Shown piece after piece: positions 33,545 through 47,863 of a stretch of 64,000 nt of DNA (position 1 is its first letter; each line of letters starts with the position of its first letter). The position numbers and the translations under genes were made by a program. This DNA comes from Saccharina japonica (taxonomy: Eukaryota > Sar > Phaeophyceae > Laminariales > Laminariaceae): assembly GCA_008828725.1 (NCBI GenBank), contig MEHQ01002309.1:315799-379798 (forward strand). The letters run 5' to 3'. The notes under the pieces were generated by a model, which searched no databases, was not told the DNA's origin, and was given only the letters and a program-made list of their open reading frames with translations.

Positions 33545-33800
33545 CATGTGACCATCGGATCATCAACTTCTGGAAGCATCATCATATGGGAGCGCCTTAG
33601 CATCATCGCTTGGCGTCGGTAGAGCATGATCACCCGGGATCGCCAAAAAACGATCGTTTGGGATCGCCCAAGCACCATATCTTGGGATCGAAGGAGCATT
33701 TTCACCTTGGATCGCCGGAGCACTGCCTTCTGGCACTGCCGGGGTACCATCGCTTTGCGTTATCGGAGAATCCTTATCTTGGGTCGACCAATCCACACCG
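33545..33800. repeat. Degenerate tandem array, units of about 30 bp (GGATCGCCNGAGCA)
   Basis: About eight imperfect units such as GGATCGCCGGAGCACTGCC, GGATCGCCCAAGCACC and GGATCGAAGGAGCA. The minus strand has an open frame of ten-residue repeats (AIPGD, AIPND). The same unit type occurs at 56,750-56,985 and 62,690-62,990, on both sides of the Copia insertion. Confidence 0.65.
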
Positions 33801-35487
33801 GCTGCTTCGACAGGGGTCGTACCAGCTATGAATATTCGCCAGCTGAGCCTGACTCACGTGCCTCCGCACGAACCGAGCTCAATACAGAAATCGACCGTCA
33901 GGCGAAGATCATATAGGCGGTCATGAAGCAGGAGGGACGACCGCGAGCAAACCCCATGGGTCGATTTGGGGGTTAGCCAGAGAACGACCGAGAGCCGTTG
34001 TGACATCAGCGGCCTCCGTGTACACTCTCACGTCAAATTCAGCCTTGTTCTGCTTGTCCTGTTTAAACAGAGGGCCCCTCGGCATCGGGGCCAAGACGAA
34101 ACCACTGACGGCCTACCAAACTCATCCACAACCCAGACATTTGACTGGGAAATCGATTCAATGGGTTGTGATTGTAACGAATTAGCCATGAGCCACATAT
34201 AGGCTCTTAAATATGTAGGGACATTTCTCAGTTGAAGTGGAGATTGAACTTAGTCGTAAACATTTGTACTCAAGTTACCCCCTCCGTACTACCGTAGCAT
34301 GGCCCATGAGGTACCTCGTGTTAGTTACCGCAGCCCCCTACGCGGTCGCTGAGAAGACGTCCAACGATTCTCACACCTCCAGCCCATCGCTGACACCATA
34401 CACAATGGCTAAATGTACCCTCTAGTCGTTTGGGTAGAAACACTAGCATTTCTCTGCTCAGACTTGGACCCTATTATGGCGTAGAGAAGCAACCTTGCCA
34501 AGGATGACAAGGGTAGCCCAGAAAGGCAAGCAAAACACTGAGCAACTCGTACTTGAATCAAAGCCAGGTAGACTACTGTACTGCAGAGGAGCAGATGTCT
34601 GCTTTTGCATCAATTGCAGTCCAGAATACAGAAGCCTACTTCGAATTGTCCCTACTAAAATGATATGCTTGGCACACAATCAGTTGGCGTGTAGGGTGTT
34701 CAACCGCACCACGCGGCCCCCAACGCGTTGGTCACCTTCCCACGAAAACGTGCAAAAGGTAGACCCACCCCCCCCTAAGATTCCGTCGTGACGGCCTAAA
34801 CCATATTGGGGGGCCTCTATGACGACTATTACCTAGAGAACACATACCTATCTCCATCAATAGATATGCAACACACAGCAAACGCGAACCCGTTTCCATG
34901 ATGCCAACACCGCCTTCGATAGTGGGAGTTAACGCTGCACACAAGTAGTTCAGATGTAACGGCAGGCATCTTTAACTGACTCTCATTTCGATGTAAATGA
35001 CGGCCAGGACCTTGCCGAAATATGTGTGCACATATATTTATATGTATATGTGTACAAATTTGCATCAGTAAATTTATGGCCACTTTTACGTTCCAGGTCA
35101 GCTTCCAGGAGCTTTTGCATTTAACAACCTTCTGATAAAGCCGTGATCACAGTCGATTTCCCCTCCCTCCCCCTGTATATGCATTCGTTTCAACCCGTAT
35201 AGGGTCAAGCCTTCCCGCTGCTCCCTAATTTGCATCGAGATTTGCGAATTCAAGCGTTCGCGCTCTAACTGTCCTGAAAACAAGGTATACCAAGTACTTA
35301 TTTGGGCGATAAACACTCCGAGCACTAATCACGGACCTCCGGGCTAGCATATTCGACAGCTTGACGTGTTGAACCACTTGTCATCCTGTGCTTTGAACAA
35401 ATGGGTCATACGATACCGGCACGAAGCTCCAAGACATACAAGGTCCTTGACGAAACTATTCCGCCCATAATATGTGCTGACGACGAA
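33801..35487. other. Region downstream of gene C; no gene called
   Basis: 34,830-35,487 is weakly similar to the 3' flank of gene B (see 29,092-31,180). The rest shows no motif, repeat or RNA gene that I recognise. Confidence 0.4.
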
Positions 35488-38400
35488 TCACACAGCTGCG
35501 ACACACACGTCATCACCAGGAAAGCCTATCAGCGTGGATCCCTCTTCAACGTCGCCAACGGTGCAGTTGTCGTCCTGTGTGGCAACCAACGATACGCGAT
35601 GTGGCGGGTCGATGAGGATTTTATTGGCCAGAGAAACTACGGTTGAGTAACGTACATGTGGACTTGAGTGTCGCGCTGTGTGGGGACACAGCAAGCGTTC
35701 AACGGTGAAAAACCTTCTCCGCCCCGTGCAGCAAGAAACACAGCACGACATACTACCTACCGTGGAGGTTTGAATGCATGCGTGAAACATAGTTAGGCAG
35801 TCACAAGACGAGCTTTAAAATGTGCAGTCTTTGGATGGGTTGGCGTGGATTGAGGATGCCTGCAAGGAAACACCTTACGTTCGCAACATGGAGTCAAACA
35901 CGCGCCACAAAAAAACCCTGTCGCACACCAAACGGACCCACGACTCACGAAGTAGCGGGTATCAGCGGTGTTGTCCTTGAAGACTACCGCAGACGGGGTC
36001 TCGAAGGTAAGCGATCCAAAGCCAGAGTTAATTAACACGCCACTGCGCAAGAAACGGAAGGCACGACCACCCGAGGAGGGCGGGAACACGCGTGTCACGG
36101 GTTAACACTCGTCGTAGCGTCTCCTGGCTTGCAGTAACAAGCTGGCGGAGGTTGCCTCTTCGTAAAGCCTGCGTAGGTTAACCCAAAATTGGGCACGAAG
36201 GCGGGACCGCTGGCCGCGCTACAGGCAGGTAAAACAGCCACCATATGCACGTTTGGAATCCAGGTGGTTCGGTATTGACTGTCCTGAAGTCGTACGAGGA
36301 GGGCTGGTCTCAGAACGACACCCGATGACGATGTGGGTACTACAGATTGAACGGCTGAAAACTCAACTTTTCAAGCTGCGTGATACATATAAGACACGCT
36401 CAATGGGCGGGCTTGTTCTTGTATAGTTCATTTTACAATATTATATTGTTTTTGAGTTAATCCATTTTTAGTTAGCAAAGTTATCTAATACATGCCTAAG
36501 TGGTTCGGTTATTGTGTAGCCGTTAATTTGTATATATGTAAGTAATAGTGTGGATGGGGGTGGGTGTAATTTAGTAATTAACTACTTCCGCTACGTGCAG
36601 TAGTGTGGATTCATTAATTTAGCTAAAGGGAAAGAACAATGTGGAGGCTAGGGCGGGGTTCGTTGTTGTCCGACAGCTCGAACTGCACTGCTGTTGGTGA
36701 TGTGTGAGGCAATTGTAAGTGATTCCCTCGGGGGGCAATGTATGAGGTTTGTTACTACTGAACCGACGATAATTGCGGTGTGGGAGATGAAAAGAGAGTG
36801 ACTCGCTTATGGTGTGCGCATACGCTTCCGTTTATCTGCAATGTGAGCAGCACACACTGCATCGGCTGACTGCAACCGAACCGTCAACCACCAACCTAAA
36901 CATGTCAAACGTGTTTACCGTACAACTTCAGGTCGAACCGCAATTTGAAAACAGCTTACTCTTCGACTTGTGAGAGTACACGTACAATATGTGTACGACT
37001 TGCTATAGGTCCTGCTACAGAACACCGACGCAATCTGGTACGTTCTTCGTATACCTTTTGATGTTTTTTCACGCCTCGCCATGAAAATTGCTACCACTGC
37101 TACCTCGAACGACTCACTGGATCAACATCTTCTTGAACATGACAGCGAAAGCGCCACCAGAGTCGGCAGCGTTCCCGATGAACTTCACCGCCTTCCGGAA
37201 TCTACCACGTCAGAGAAGCCCAACGAAACAACAGTCGATTCGGTGATGGGCTCGGGTGAGTTAGTTATTTACTTGCGAAAATCGGTAGAAACGTTTATGC
37301 CCATGGACCCAATGCGGGTACCCCCCGGCGTAAATTGCGGCCAAACAAATGCGCCATCGCCCAATCCTTCGCTATGTCCCATCCAGGCTGAAGTTTCCAA
37401 ACCATACACACAACACCGAGGTGCACGTTTCACCAGGTAAGCTGTCAACTACGGGGGACCATAGTAAATAGGACCAAATTTTGTTAGCAAAAATAGGTAA
37501 GTATATAGGTTTTTGTGTGCACCGTAGGTCCTATATACTATGGTCCTCCGTAATAGTGTGCGTTTTTTTTTTCTTTTTGATTTGTATTCCTCCGGTATTT
37601 GTCCTGCAAAAAATGAAGATATGGGTTCGCCCAGATTTTGGGGGGGGGGGGCACACTTTTCAGGAGACAAATTCGAAGGAAGCTTTAGGAGACGCCTCAA
37701 ACGTTCGCTCTCTGGAGCGTCTCATACTTTAATCTGGTCGTAAATTGATGGAAACATGACCATACATCGGTGTATGGACGGTCCTTTCGTTCGCCCAGGA
37801 ACGGGAAAACCAACGGTGCGATTTCACCATCAGGCCGGTTATGGATTCCTCCCGCCAGTACCGTGCGTAGATCTTTATTTTCCAAACGGATTGATATTTT
37901 TGAGAGATATCCAAGGTTTTGTCATCACTTGCTTTTATTGGCGTTGTTTTTACCAGTCTTTAGGTTTTGTACAGTAGTTTGTTGCACAACAAATACTTGT
38001 TACTATTAGTGGGGGAATCATGGGTTTATTTCACAGTCTCAGCACCAATACGGCTTGTCTTCGCAATCCTGAATATGCAAATTTACAATGTACAATTTTT
38101 TGTTTCAGACTGCAAAAAGTAGAGTATGCAACACGATTGATTGAAAAACATTGTTCTGGTATGGGCGGTATGCGTACTCGACCTTTGGTTTCAATCAGCG
38201 CCTTCCTCGGGGGAAAATTCCGGAAGATTTCGGGAACCGAGGTAAATCAACCATACCAAACTAACCAATAATGACCAATGATCAATGGCAAAAGCACCAC
38301 AAGAAAGACAAAAACCACGGCGAATCGAATGACGGCGTTTTTGTGTTTTAGTTACGATGTAGGAGCCGCGGTATGGCCACTGGGAGTTTACCCCGGGAAT

Positions 38401-41400
38401 TTTCTTTTGAATGCCGAACACGCATAGCCAACTACCGGTGGTATGCGTGTAGTATAATGAGATGCAACTCTGATAATACCGAGCGGTGGAAACAATGGGC
38501 GAGCGTTCTACGTTCAGCGGGGACGCCATCATTGACCGTCTGGCAGGAAGATATACATAGCATAGTAGCTACCCGGGAATTAACCCAGGGTCAACAGGTG
38601 AGGGAGACATAATACGCTATCGAATTCGATGTCGATCTCGAGCTCGATTCTCTCACAAACAACCGACTAGCTTTTATACGCCACGCGTAAAACCAATCGT
38701 AGTGCATGTGGGTGCATAGTGTGCATAGCCCAGGCAATCTAGAAGTCAGATACAGCAGCAGTGAGCAGTGCGCAGGAGAAGCGATCACCATTGCGCCGGT
38801 ATTCCTGGTGATTTACGGTACGCGTGTTGCGTGCATAACGGTAGCTGCACGCCTGCGGGTACTTGACTTGCACACGATAAGACAGCAGCAGACAGTAAGC
38901 GCACACGCTCGAGCTTGATCGCCTGCTGCGCAAAGATGCGTGCTTGGCTGAAAGCCCAGTTAAATTGGGCGACTTGCCATTTGGGAGTTGGAAGTGCAGA
39001 GGGACTGCTACGAGTACTACTGTGTGTCGACTCCTCTGTTGTATTGTGGTGTACGCATGATACATAAGTTACACGACGAAGGACGCGAGAACGGGCTCTT
39101 ACAGAAAAGCATAAAAACTTTTTTGGAGTAATCCTCATGGGAATTGAAGCGTCTCGGTACAATATGGACACAGAGTTGAGTACTTCGCGTGTCTGAGTCT
39201 GAAACATACGACTGCCCCCCCTGCTGCCGTGTATGGGACATAAACACTCTTGGAAAAATGGGTGAAATCGTTTTGGAATAATCTCGACGATAATAATTGT
39301 GACGATGCGATACTCGTCGCACGGACACAGAGCCCTCGTATTTCATATTGTGTTTTACAGGTTGTATACGTACCCGGTACCTAATAAGGCCCGCCTCGGC
39401 CCCGAATCTATTTGTTGTGTATGATAGATGCTCTGTTCCTGCAGAACTGGTGTTGTCGTAGGGTTGTGCTCCTACTACGAGCTGGTGTTCGGCGACAGGC
39501 GAAACAGTTTGACTTCTAAACTGTGCGCCATCGTTTTTGAGAGTTGGGAAACAAAGTTGGCATGTTTGCTGGCGGTGCACAAGGACCCCCCACCCCCCCT
39601 GCAATCGATGGCCTCGTCCTTACGGACAGAACAACCATTATTCTTTGGAACCAATTACAGTGTAAACGATATCGCTATCTAAAGGCACGCTCCACGGCAC
39701 TCACGTGACGTCTCCACCCTCAACAGCAATACCACCACCGAAGTTGCTGGCGTCGTTGTTGTTAAACTCCACGTCGCTTCGGAAGCTGGGACCACGCAAT
39801 AGAACAAAACAAACCGATTTGGCGTGGAAAGGGTGGAGCGAAAGAGCAAGGAATTAACCAAATAAGTAGCGTATCAGAACGGGGTACACTTGTCCCCGGG
39901 TCGGATGAATCGGCGAGGTATTCTTGTGTGGCATGGATAAGTTGCCAAGCAATAGGCCCCGGGCGTGTACATCCATATGGATACCCACTGCGGCTACCAG
40001 CAGCGTCCCGCTGCGCAGTGCGCCGTCCTCTGACATCCAGTTCGAGCTACCGTAAGACCATGGAACATCCGTACGCGACGCCAACTCAGGACACAGCAGT
40101 TGCGGTTTTGGGTGAAATCCCAAAAGTAGCTACAGAACATGCGCGTCGTGCTACACGAAACAAACTCGACACGCACGGCGATTTGAACGGGCTGCACACT
40201 CACGTCAGTGATCCCAGTTCGTTCAGAACAGCGCCACCGTTGTTTCGGGCAATGATATCATTAAAGCGCGCCTCTCCGTAGAATCTGTGGGCGAGACACA
40301 ACGGAGTTACAGGGGCCCAGTGTCAGGAAGGTTGAATGCAATTTCACGTGCTATATGTGAACCACAAGCGAACGGGTGGGTTGAGCTACGCGTATCCTAC
40401 CGATGCACGAAAGCACGGTGCCACACACTGCGTTCGAAACCCAATATGTGACTCAATTGTTGTAACAGGGAGAACTATGGGACCGGTACTACTGGATGTA
40501 GGGCAGCGGTTGTATTATTTGAACCCGTAGCTTATGCTCGGATTGCTGCAATACACCATGTTAGAACGTACGACGAACTGTCTATTATTCTGACCTTGGC
40601 TGATCTACGATATTAAGCGATAAGATTACCAGTAGGAGAAACAATAACTGTACACCATATTCCAGTACCCTATGGTACGATATACTATGAGTACTCCTAC
40701 TGTTTCTCCTAACATGGCAATGTATCGCACGCAATGCGGAGTCATACAAATGGTTCCTCCTCTCCGCTACGCCGTGATTGGATGGCATAGTCTAATGCCG
40801 GCAACCCTAGCGACGCTGTTACCCTTCATATCGGTGACCCCGTGCGGGTGGCAACAAGCACAATGATCTCGGCTCAGCTCACGTCATGGTTCCGGCGTTG
40901 TATAGCGAAGTTCCTTCGGTGCTCCTGCAGTTGGTATTGCTGAACGTCGCCAAACCTCGGAAGCTGCACGCGGTAGGCAAGTGTCCGACATTAACGTGAA
41001 ACGAACAACCGGGTTTCAAATTCGGAGACGCGCACACACGTCATCGCGATGAACACCCTTTCCGCAGAGACATACATGATTTCGATGGAGCTGCTGCGAA
41101 TATTATTTGTGAATATATTGTCGCACGAACAAAGTGTTCTTCTACCTGGCGCATACTTTAGACTGGGGCTGGGCTGGACGGTTTCAGGTGCGTGAGCTTG
41201 GATTGAAAATGTTCTCACAGGTAAACCTCGAAAACGGCGATCGTATATGGGTTGTCTTTCTGCAATTACATATGACGTCAAGGAGGAAAACAGTGCGTGT
41301 AGTATACAGGTACCTTTGGTGCACTCTGCCACTTCGTATGCCGCATCACCTGCAGCGAAGATAGTCTAGAGTGACTGGAATATGCCGATAAACCTGGCAA

Positions 41401-44400
41401 ATAGGGTAGACACCAAATAGGCTTTGACAGGTACCACGGAACACCAAAACGTCACAGCCGCAACCTCGTGGTCGCACAGAACGGATGGAGAGGAGTGAAC
41501 TGCATTTGTGCCCAACGGGTTGAATTCATCAGGGCGGAAAAGCAGCTTTGCACCTCATTTCGGAGGCGGGGTCGTTAAGGACGTCACATCCTTTAAAGCC
41601 TTCCAATTGGCGTCCGTTACGCTCGAAAGCCACGCTTTCATCGAACCTGTCAACGTCACGATCCGTCACGCGTATTTGGGTACCATAGAGCGTTAGTCTT
41701 GCTGGCAAGGAGCGGCAATGTTGTCAAACGTTCAGTAATGGCGCCCGTGCGGTTCAGGCATACGAAATACAAGGACAAACACGACGGAAACAAACACCCG
41801 TCGACACTGACCTCACAATCCCACCGTTGTTGTTGTCGATACCTGCACCATCGTTTCCTCTGATTGTCGAATTACCGCCAAACCTGCCCGGAAAAAGACG
41901 TGGCCACAGGCAAGGTTGGCAGGAGAAAACCTCTTTCGACAAATCGGTCCTATCTAAAACACTCCCGCCGCATGGTTCAAGAAATAAGGCCAACTGGGTT
42001 CACCTTCCGCTGTCGATATAAAAACGAGTCGCTCTACACTCTACGCGTTTATAGGGCATGTACTGGGTTAAAGAAGGTTTACGAGGAAAACTGTGGGCAT
42101 GATCTACTCCAAGGAACTTCACAAACGCTGTATCCACGTCACGCTCAGATCGCCACATACGTGCGACCACGTTTTCCTTATCGCGTGAGCCGAAGCATGA
42201 CGACATCTGCACGCTTGTGTGTTTCTGGCGCAGCAAAAATGACGCGAAGATGCTCTCTATGGACGCGCCGAGGGCCATGCGCGTGGCGATCACTATACAG
42301 CCGTTCGATGCCACCGACTAACGTGGAACTATCGTGTCGACGCGCCCTTTCTCACTTTAGCGTGCCAGTGTTGTCCGGGATCGCATTGATGTTGTTCTCG
42401 ATAAGCGATGTCTTCTTGAACCTGCCGAACGAAGACGTGCGTGGATCATCGCGCAGTAGTTTCATATTGGTTGTTGAGATAATGAACGCCGTGTGAGCGA
42501 GCCTTCGTCACCAGAGCCCCAGTGATGGAATTGTAAGTGGTATATTCACCTAAAGAGAATATATATCCATGCTGTGTGTTGAAGAAAATCGCATGATACG
42601 TGTAAACCCGTGCTTGGTTGTACTATACGATTACTGTGGTGCTGCCTGGCAGCCTTCCAGAAGGTTACTTGACTTGCTGCACGTTGGTAGATCCCATCCA
42701 TTGATGGATATTCATTTCACAACGCTATTGAAGCACGGTCGTATACACGGTAGCACTGCATGCGTGCTTGTTTGTCTGCCTCTGCCTGCTTGTTTGTGTT
42801 CCCCAACGATACGTATAAGTGGACTGGCAACCTCTCTAGAAACCCGCCCCTCTGGAGAGTTTAGGCGTACGTGATGCAGCACCGTACGCCAGGATATAGC
42901 ATCATGAAGCGTAGGGATTACCCCAACCTGCCCTGAGCGGAGGGCCCATCTGGGAGGACCGAAATCGGGATGTTGGAAGCTTTTCGTCCTCGATAGCGTA
43001 CATTAACCAGTGTTTCCGGCGGGGAAGCCTCCGCTTGGGAGTGGAAACGCATGGACGGGCCGGGCCGGCCGCGGTCACGTTTGCTGTTTGCAAACCACCA
43101 CCCCACAGAAATTACATTTAAAGTAATTTTTTCCTTCAACATGTTTAGCGACATGTTTGCCAGTCACGCCCCCGCCACAACCGTGGTTACATGTCGTCTG
43201 CATGTCTGCATCCCGTGTGGTGCCTCGTTTTTGTCTCAACCGCGTTCCAATTCTGACAATAGAAGTGTCGGAACACTCAGTGAAATTCTGGTTTTTATGG
43301 TGCTTGGAGGAGCTAGCCTGGCAACAACGCAAAGACAGCGAGGTGATACCAGTTTCGAGGGGGGTTCGGGGGGCGCACGCTCCTCCTACAACATGTCATC
43401 TGCCGAAACAGTGCGCGGCAAACCAAAGCACTACTCTCCCATCACCACCACTATACGTATCAAAGCTATCGAAGATGAATCCAACGCTGTCAGTGAGGCA
43501 CTCGCAATGATTCGGCAACGCCTATCGCAAGCAACTTGCCCCAAACCCTACTACTACATTGACTCATCACGAGGCAGCCCACAGCGTGCGGGGTAGCTTA
43601 CTGAATTTACTCACTTCGTTATCCCCTTGTTCCGAAGCAATCTGCCCACGTTTTCGATGTCCCGGATTGTGGTGTCCCCGTTGAACGTCAGGCTGGCACC
43701 GAAGTTTACGTCAAGCAGTGCTCCTTTAGCTCTGTCGTGGTGTGACTCCTACACCGACATCACATCACAACACAGCACAACACAACAAAACGGAAGGATG
43801 GTGGGAGGAAAGGCACGGTAAGCCTGTATCTGAATGCTGGCATTGTCATGGAAATTCTACAGTGCGCGAAGTTGTACGACGACACCGAGGGGTGGCTCAA
43901 CATGATACGGTTCCGTCATACGCCTTCGTGGCAAACATTTCCGCCCTCCAATAAACAGCAAGAGCAATCTAATTATCACCGTGGGTTATCGTTTACATAC
44001 TGGAAGCATCAGTTGCTGTGGGACGAGACAAGCAGCAGCCTCCAGAGAGGTATCGTGTTCACCGCAACGATTCAGTTACCGTCGTATACACACAGCACTC
44101 GTTGCCCTTCGACAAGTTACCTGAGCAAGCTCACACTTCTTCATCTCGGAGTATAACCACAGGCATCGTTGCTTGCGACAGGTGGGTACAGGCGTCGACT
44201 CACATCATTAGGCCCAAAGAGCGTCTCGGGCATGTCGAACACGAGAGCGGCCCCAGAAATAACTTCGAAGGCGACGTTGATAAACCTGAGGTCAGGACGG
44301 CCCGATAAATGCTTGCTGATCATCGTGATCGAGGTCATTCTGAATAAAGCCAACCGGAACCCCCGAGCACTTTGGGCCTTCGTTCGAAACTTGTTTGCGA

Positions 44401-47400
44401 GTGCTTGGGGGCCGGGGGCTTGGTCGTAGCTGGTCAGATGGAAGGAGGGGTCAAACTCGTGATGTACAGTAGCAGTAAAACGAGGTTCGTGTGCTTACAC
44501 CAGCAAGCGTTTGGATGTCGTACATTTACGTTTCGTCGTAAATACCTTCGTTATTTATTTGCTTCGTATTTTTTGCGATTGACACTCGCACTGCACATGG
44601 TCGGGTGACGAGTGAAATAGTTCTTGTTGCGATTTATTCCTTTGCGCGTTGGTTAAAAAACAAATCCTATACGAAGCCTGTAGCGTGCATAGCAAGCAAG
44701 GCAAACGAGGGGCACCGTAGTACAATGCCTACCATTTTAAATCCCGGATAAACTACAGACATGTCGGGGTCGGTTGTATGTACAACGCTATCTCTTCGAT
44801 ACAGCAGCTACTGCAGTACTGCAGCCTACTCTACAGCAGCATCTGCCTATGTTTATTCCAGTTCGGGTTCCGACAGTGTACAGCAGCGCACATTTTATTC
44901 GTATGTAGAACGAATACTCTACCCTTTTCGTTGGCACGTAATGCGAAAGGTTATCTTTATATGAATAGTAGCTGTATATTCAGATCTAGGGTGGGCCTTA
45001 CCATTGTCTGTATCGTTCTATTAACAGTATTCCTCTAGAGGTGTCGTAGCCTCACGGAGTTCGTACAGGTGTGGCCGTGCGCTTTGAGGAGCAGCATCTT
45101 CGATCTGTGTTCTGGTTTGCGAAACCGGTTTTCGCCACAATCTTGAATATTTCTTCGTATACGACTCGGTAGGGTGGGCTAGTGTTACAGCATCGCCAAC
45201 GGTTCCCTGCAGGTGCCCGGGTTCGAGGATTTATAAATCCGGGAAAGGGACGGTGTACTACTCGGATGGCATTTGACTGCACGGAAATCAAGGCACGAGC
45301 ATAGAGAAGAGTGCTCCGTACTTCGAGTGACCCCGTGCCACCCGAACCATGGAATTGGGCATTACGACAAAGCTCTGAAAACTACGCACAAGCGAGCGAC
45401 AACGCGGGACCTGCTTCATATGAAAACCTGGAAGGAGATACGTGCGTTTCTCTAGTATACTACATACTCCAAGTATATCAGATGCCGCATGTTGCGCTCC
45501 ACCCATTGTATTATGTGTGCTACTGCTGGACTTGGTAGAATTCAACGTTGTCATGAAAGAGCTTGCAGTATAGTAGACCAGTCGGTCCGTGACAGGTCGC
45601 TACTGCAGCAGTAGCCTCTACCCAACCCAGTCGCTGATCGGCACTGTTGTCGTCTATAGTCAGTGCTCAGTAGTACAGCACTCACTATTGAAACTTGACA
45701 TATACTAATATACGCGTGATATGCAGTATCGCGCGGTAGTCTGATAGCCAAGTACGGCGTTTTTACAGTAGTTCCTGCCTAGAACTCGGTATCCGCAGTC
45801 GCGTGTAGAAACACATTTCGAGCCAGCAGTTTCGTAGGGCGAATGCAACACGTAACGCAGAGTAGCTGTCACAAAGAAAAACCGACCTTTACGAGTAACC
45901 GCGAACGAACGTTGCTGTAGGTGGGCGAGAACAACCAACCGGCACAACACGAAAAGCGTGCATACAGCCGAGAGCTGTTAGATGACGGCGTACCAATCGC
46001 CTCGCTTGTTCTTCCTACTATCCATCTTCCTCTGCTCGAAAGCGCCGTTTTTAAACATCGGTATATTTCTTCGGGGCTGAAGTTCGCAATCGGACATGCC
46101 TAACAGCAACCTAAGCGCTTGTATTTCGACCATCATCATATCGCAATTAGTAGTGGGCCACGTGCGTCGACACCATAATACCCGTGCGAAAATAATACAA
46201 ACGTCAGCTTTGTGTTGGAGACTGCGGAATATTGGTTAACTATATATTATATATAGCATGACAACAGCAGAAGCGACAGCAAATAATAATGCGTACACAG
46301 CCTGTTGTTCTTGGATACAGTGTACATAACCTGCCCAGGATGTCGTGTCCCTCTCGTGTCAAAATCAATTAAAATCAATAATATTAGCTCAAGTCGTCAT
46401 TCCATCAATCTAATCTACCCCTACCCTCAAACACAGGTTTGTCACGAGAACAAACAACTTGGAATTAGTATAGTATCATTGTTGCAGTAGAAAACGTTTA
46501 AGTATGAATATAGTATACGTCCTGGGACTTCTCGTTCTATCCATAGTATATGATGCAGCAGTGTATTTCCACGATATGTGATTTTGCAGCAGCAGCAGTA
46601 GTAGTAGTAGTAGGCTTCTCGTATACGCGGTCGCCGGTGCGAGCATCTCGCAATGCAGTGGAAAAGTATAACAACTACGAATATGTATATAGTTAAGGGG
46701 TAGGAGTGGGTGAAATTAAGGAACGAATGACTCGAGCTACAGTATAAACTTGAGGGGTATAGTAATGTGGATTCGTTACTTTTTACATGAAGAGGTTCTC
46801 CAGTGAATCTCATCGAAGGTGTGGTTCCAACATGTGTTCCAAATTTTGGAACCATATTCTTAGATGTCGATATTACTATGGTGTTATACTGAATCACTCC
46901 GACCGTAGATTTTGCCATACTTGATTATTTTTTCCAAAAGGGGGAGAGCAAGTACTACACTATAGAAGAATCATCATTATTGAGCACGAAGTGTAAGCAA
47001 ATGAAATACAAATCGACCGAAAAGCGGTTTTTCCAAGGTTGGTTGTGTTCTGTAGGGTTTGTGTATTCCGGCTTAAGGGTATCCCTTTCTAATTGTTGGT
47101 ATATCCGTAAGAGTGCGCTGCCACTGTTGCTGAAGAGCCTAGAGTCCACTCAGGTGTCTCTACTCGTACCCCTGGGCCGTATTTGTTTTTGCAGCCGTGA
47201 TTCCGTCATTCGACAAAACTTCCAACGTTGACACTCAGAAGGGACCGGGATTATCTAATTTTCCTCAGATAAAGTTACAGTAGTACCACGACCGTATCAT
47301 ACAACAGTACATATAGCCGTTTTCAGCGTTGGTGTCGTCTTTGGCCTCACAACATGTTTCGCCCAAAATGCCGCTGTATTTGTTCGCTTTGTTTTCGTTT

Positions 47401-47802
47401 TTCGTTTTTGTATGACCACCGACGATCTGGTGGTGCTGAAGTATTATACACGGAGGAAAAAATAGAACGCTTGCTTCGGGGTTAGGCGACTGTCTTTACA
47501 GCCGTATTGATGCCATACCGTATGTGCAACACACATCATCACTCGTATTCTCACTGCACAGCTTTGTCGCTTCTGATGGTGAGAGTGCCGCCTTCGACGA
47601 TGATCTGCTCCAATTCCAACTGCACTGGACTCGTGTCTCTGTCCACTTCTGGGCAGTCGATGACTCCCACGCTCAGGGTGATGGTGGTGTCTCCGGTCAA
47701 GGGCGAAGGAACGTCCAGGTGATTCACCAGGGCGTCGCAGGCCGCCCTATTATGGTGGAGCAGAGAAGAGGGAGAGCAACACAATGAGGTACGTGTAGTT
47801 AC

Positions 47803-47863
<61 letters not shown>

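Noticed and set aside
33487-33796. Minus-strand protein with ten-residue repeats
   Set aside because: It is a translation of the degenerate GGATCGCC array. No start, splice or partner supports it.
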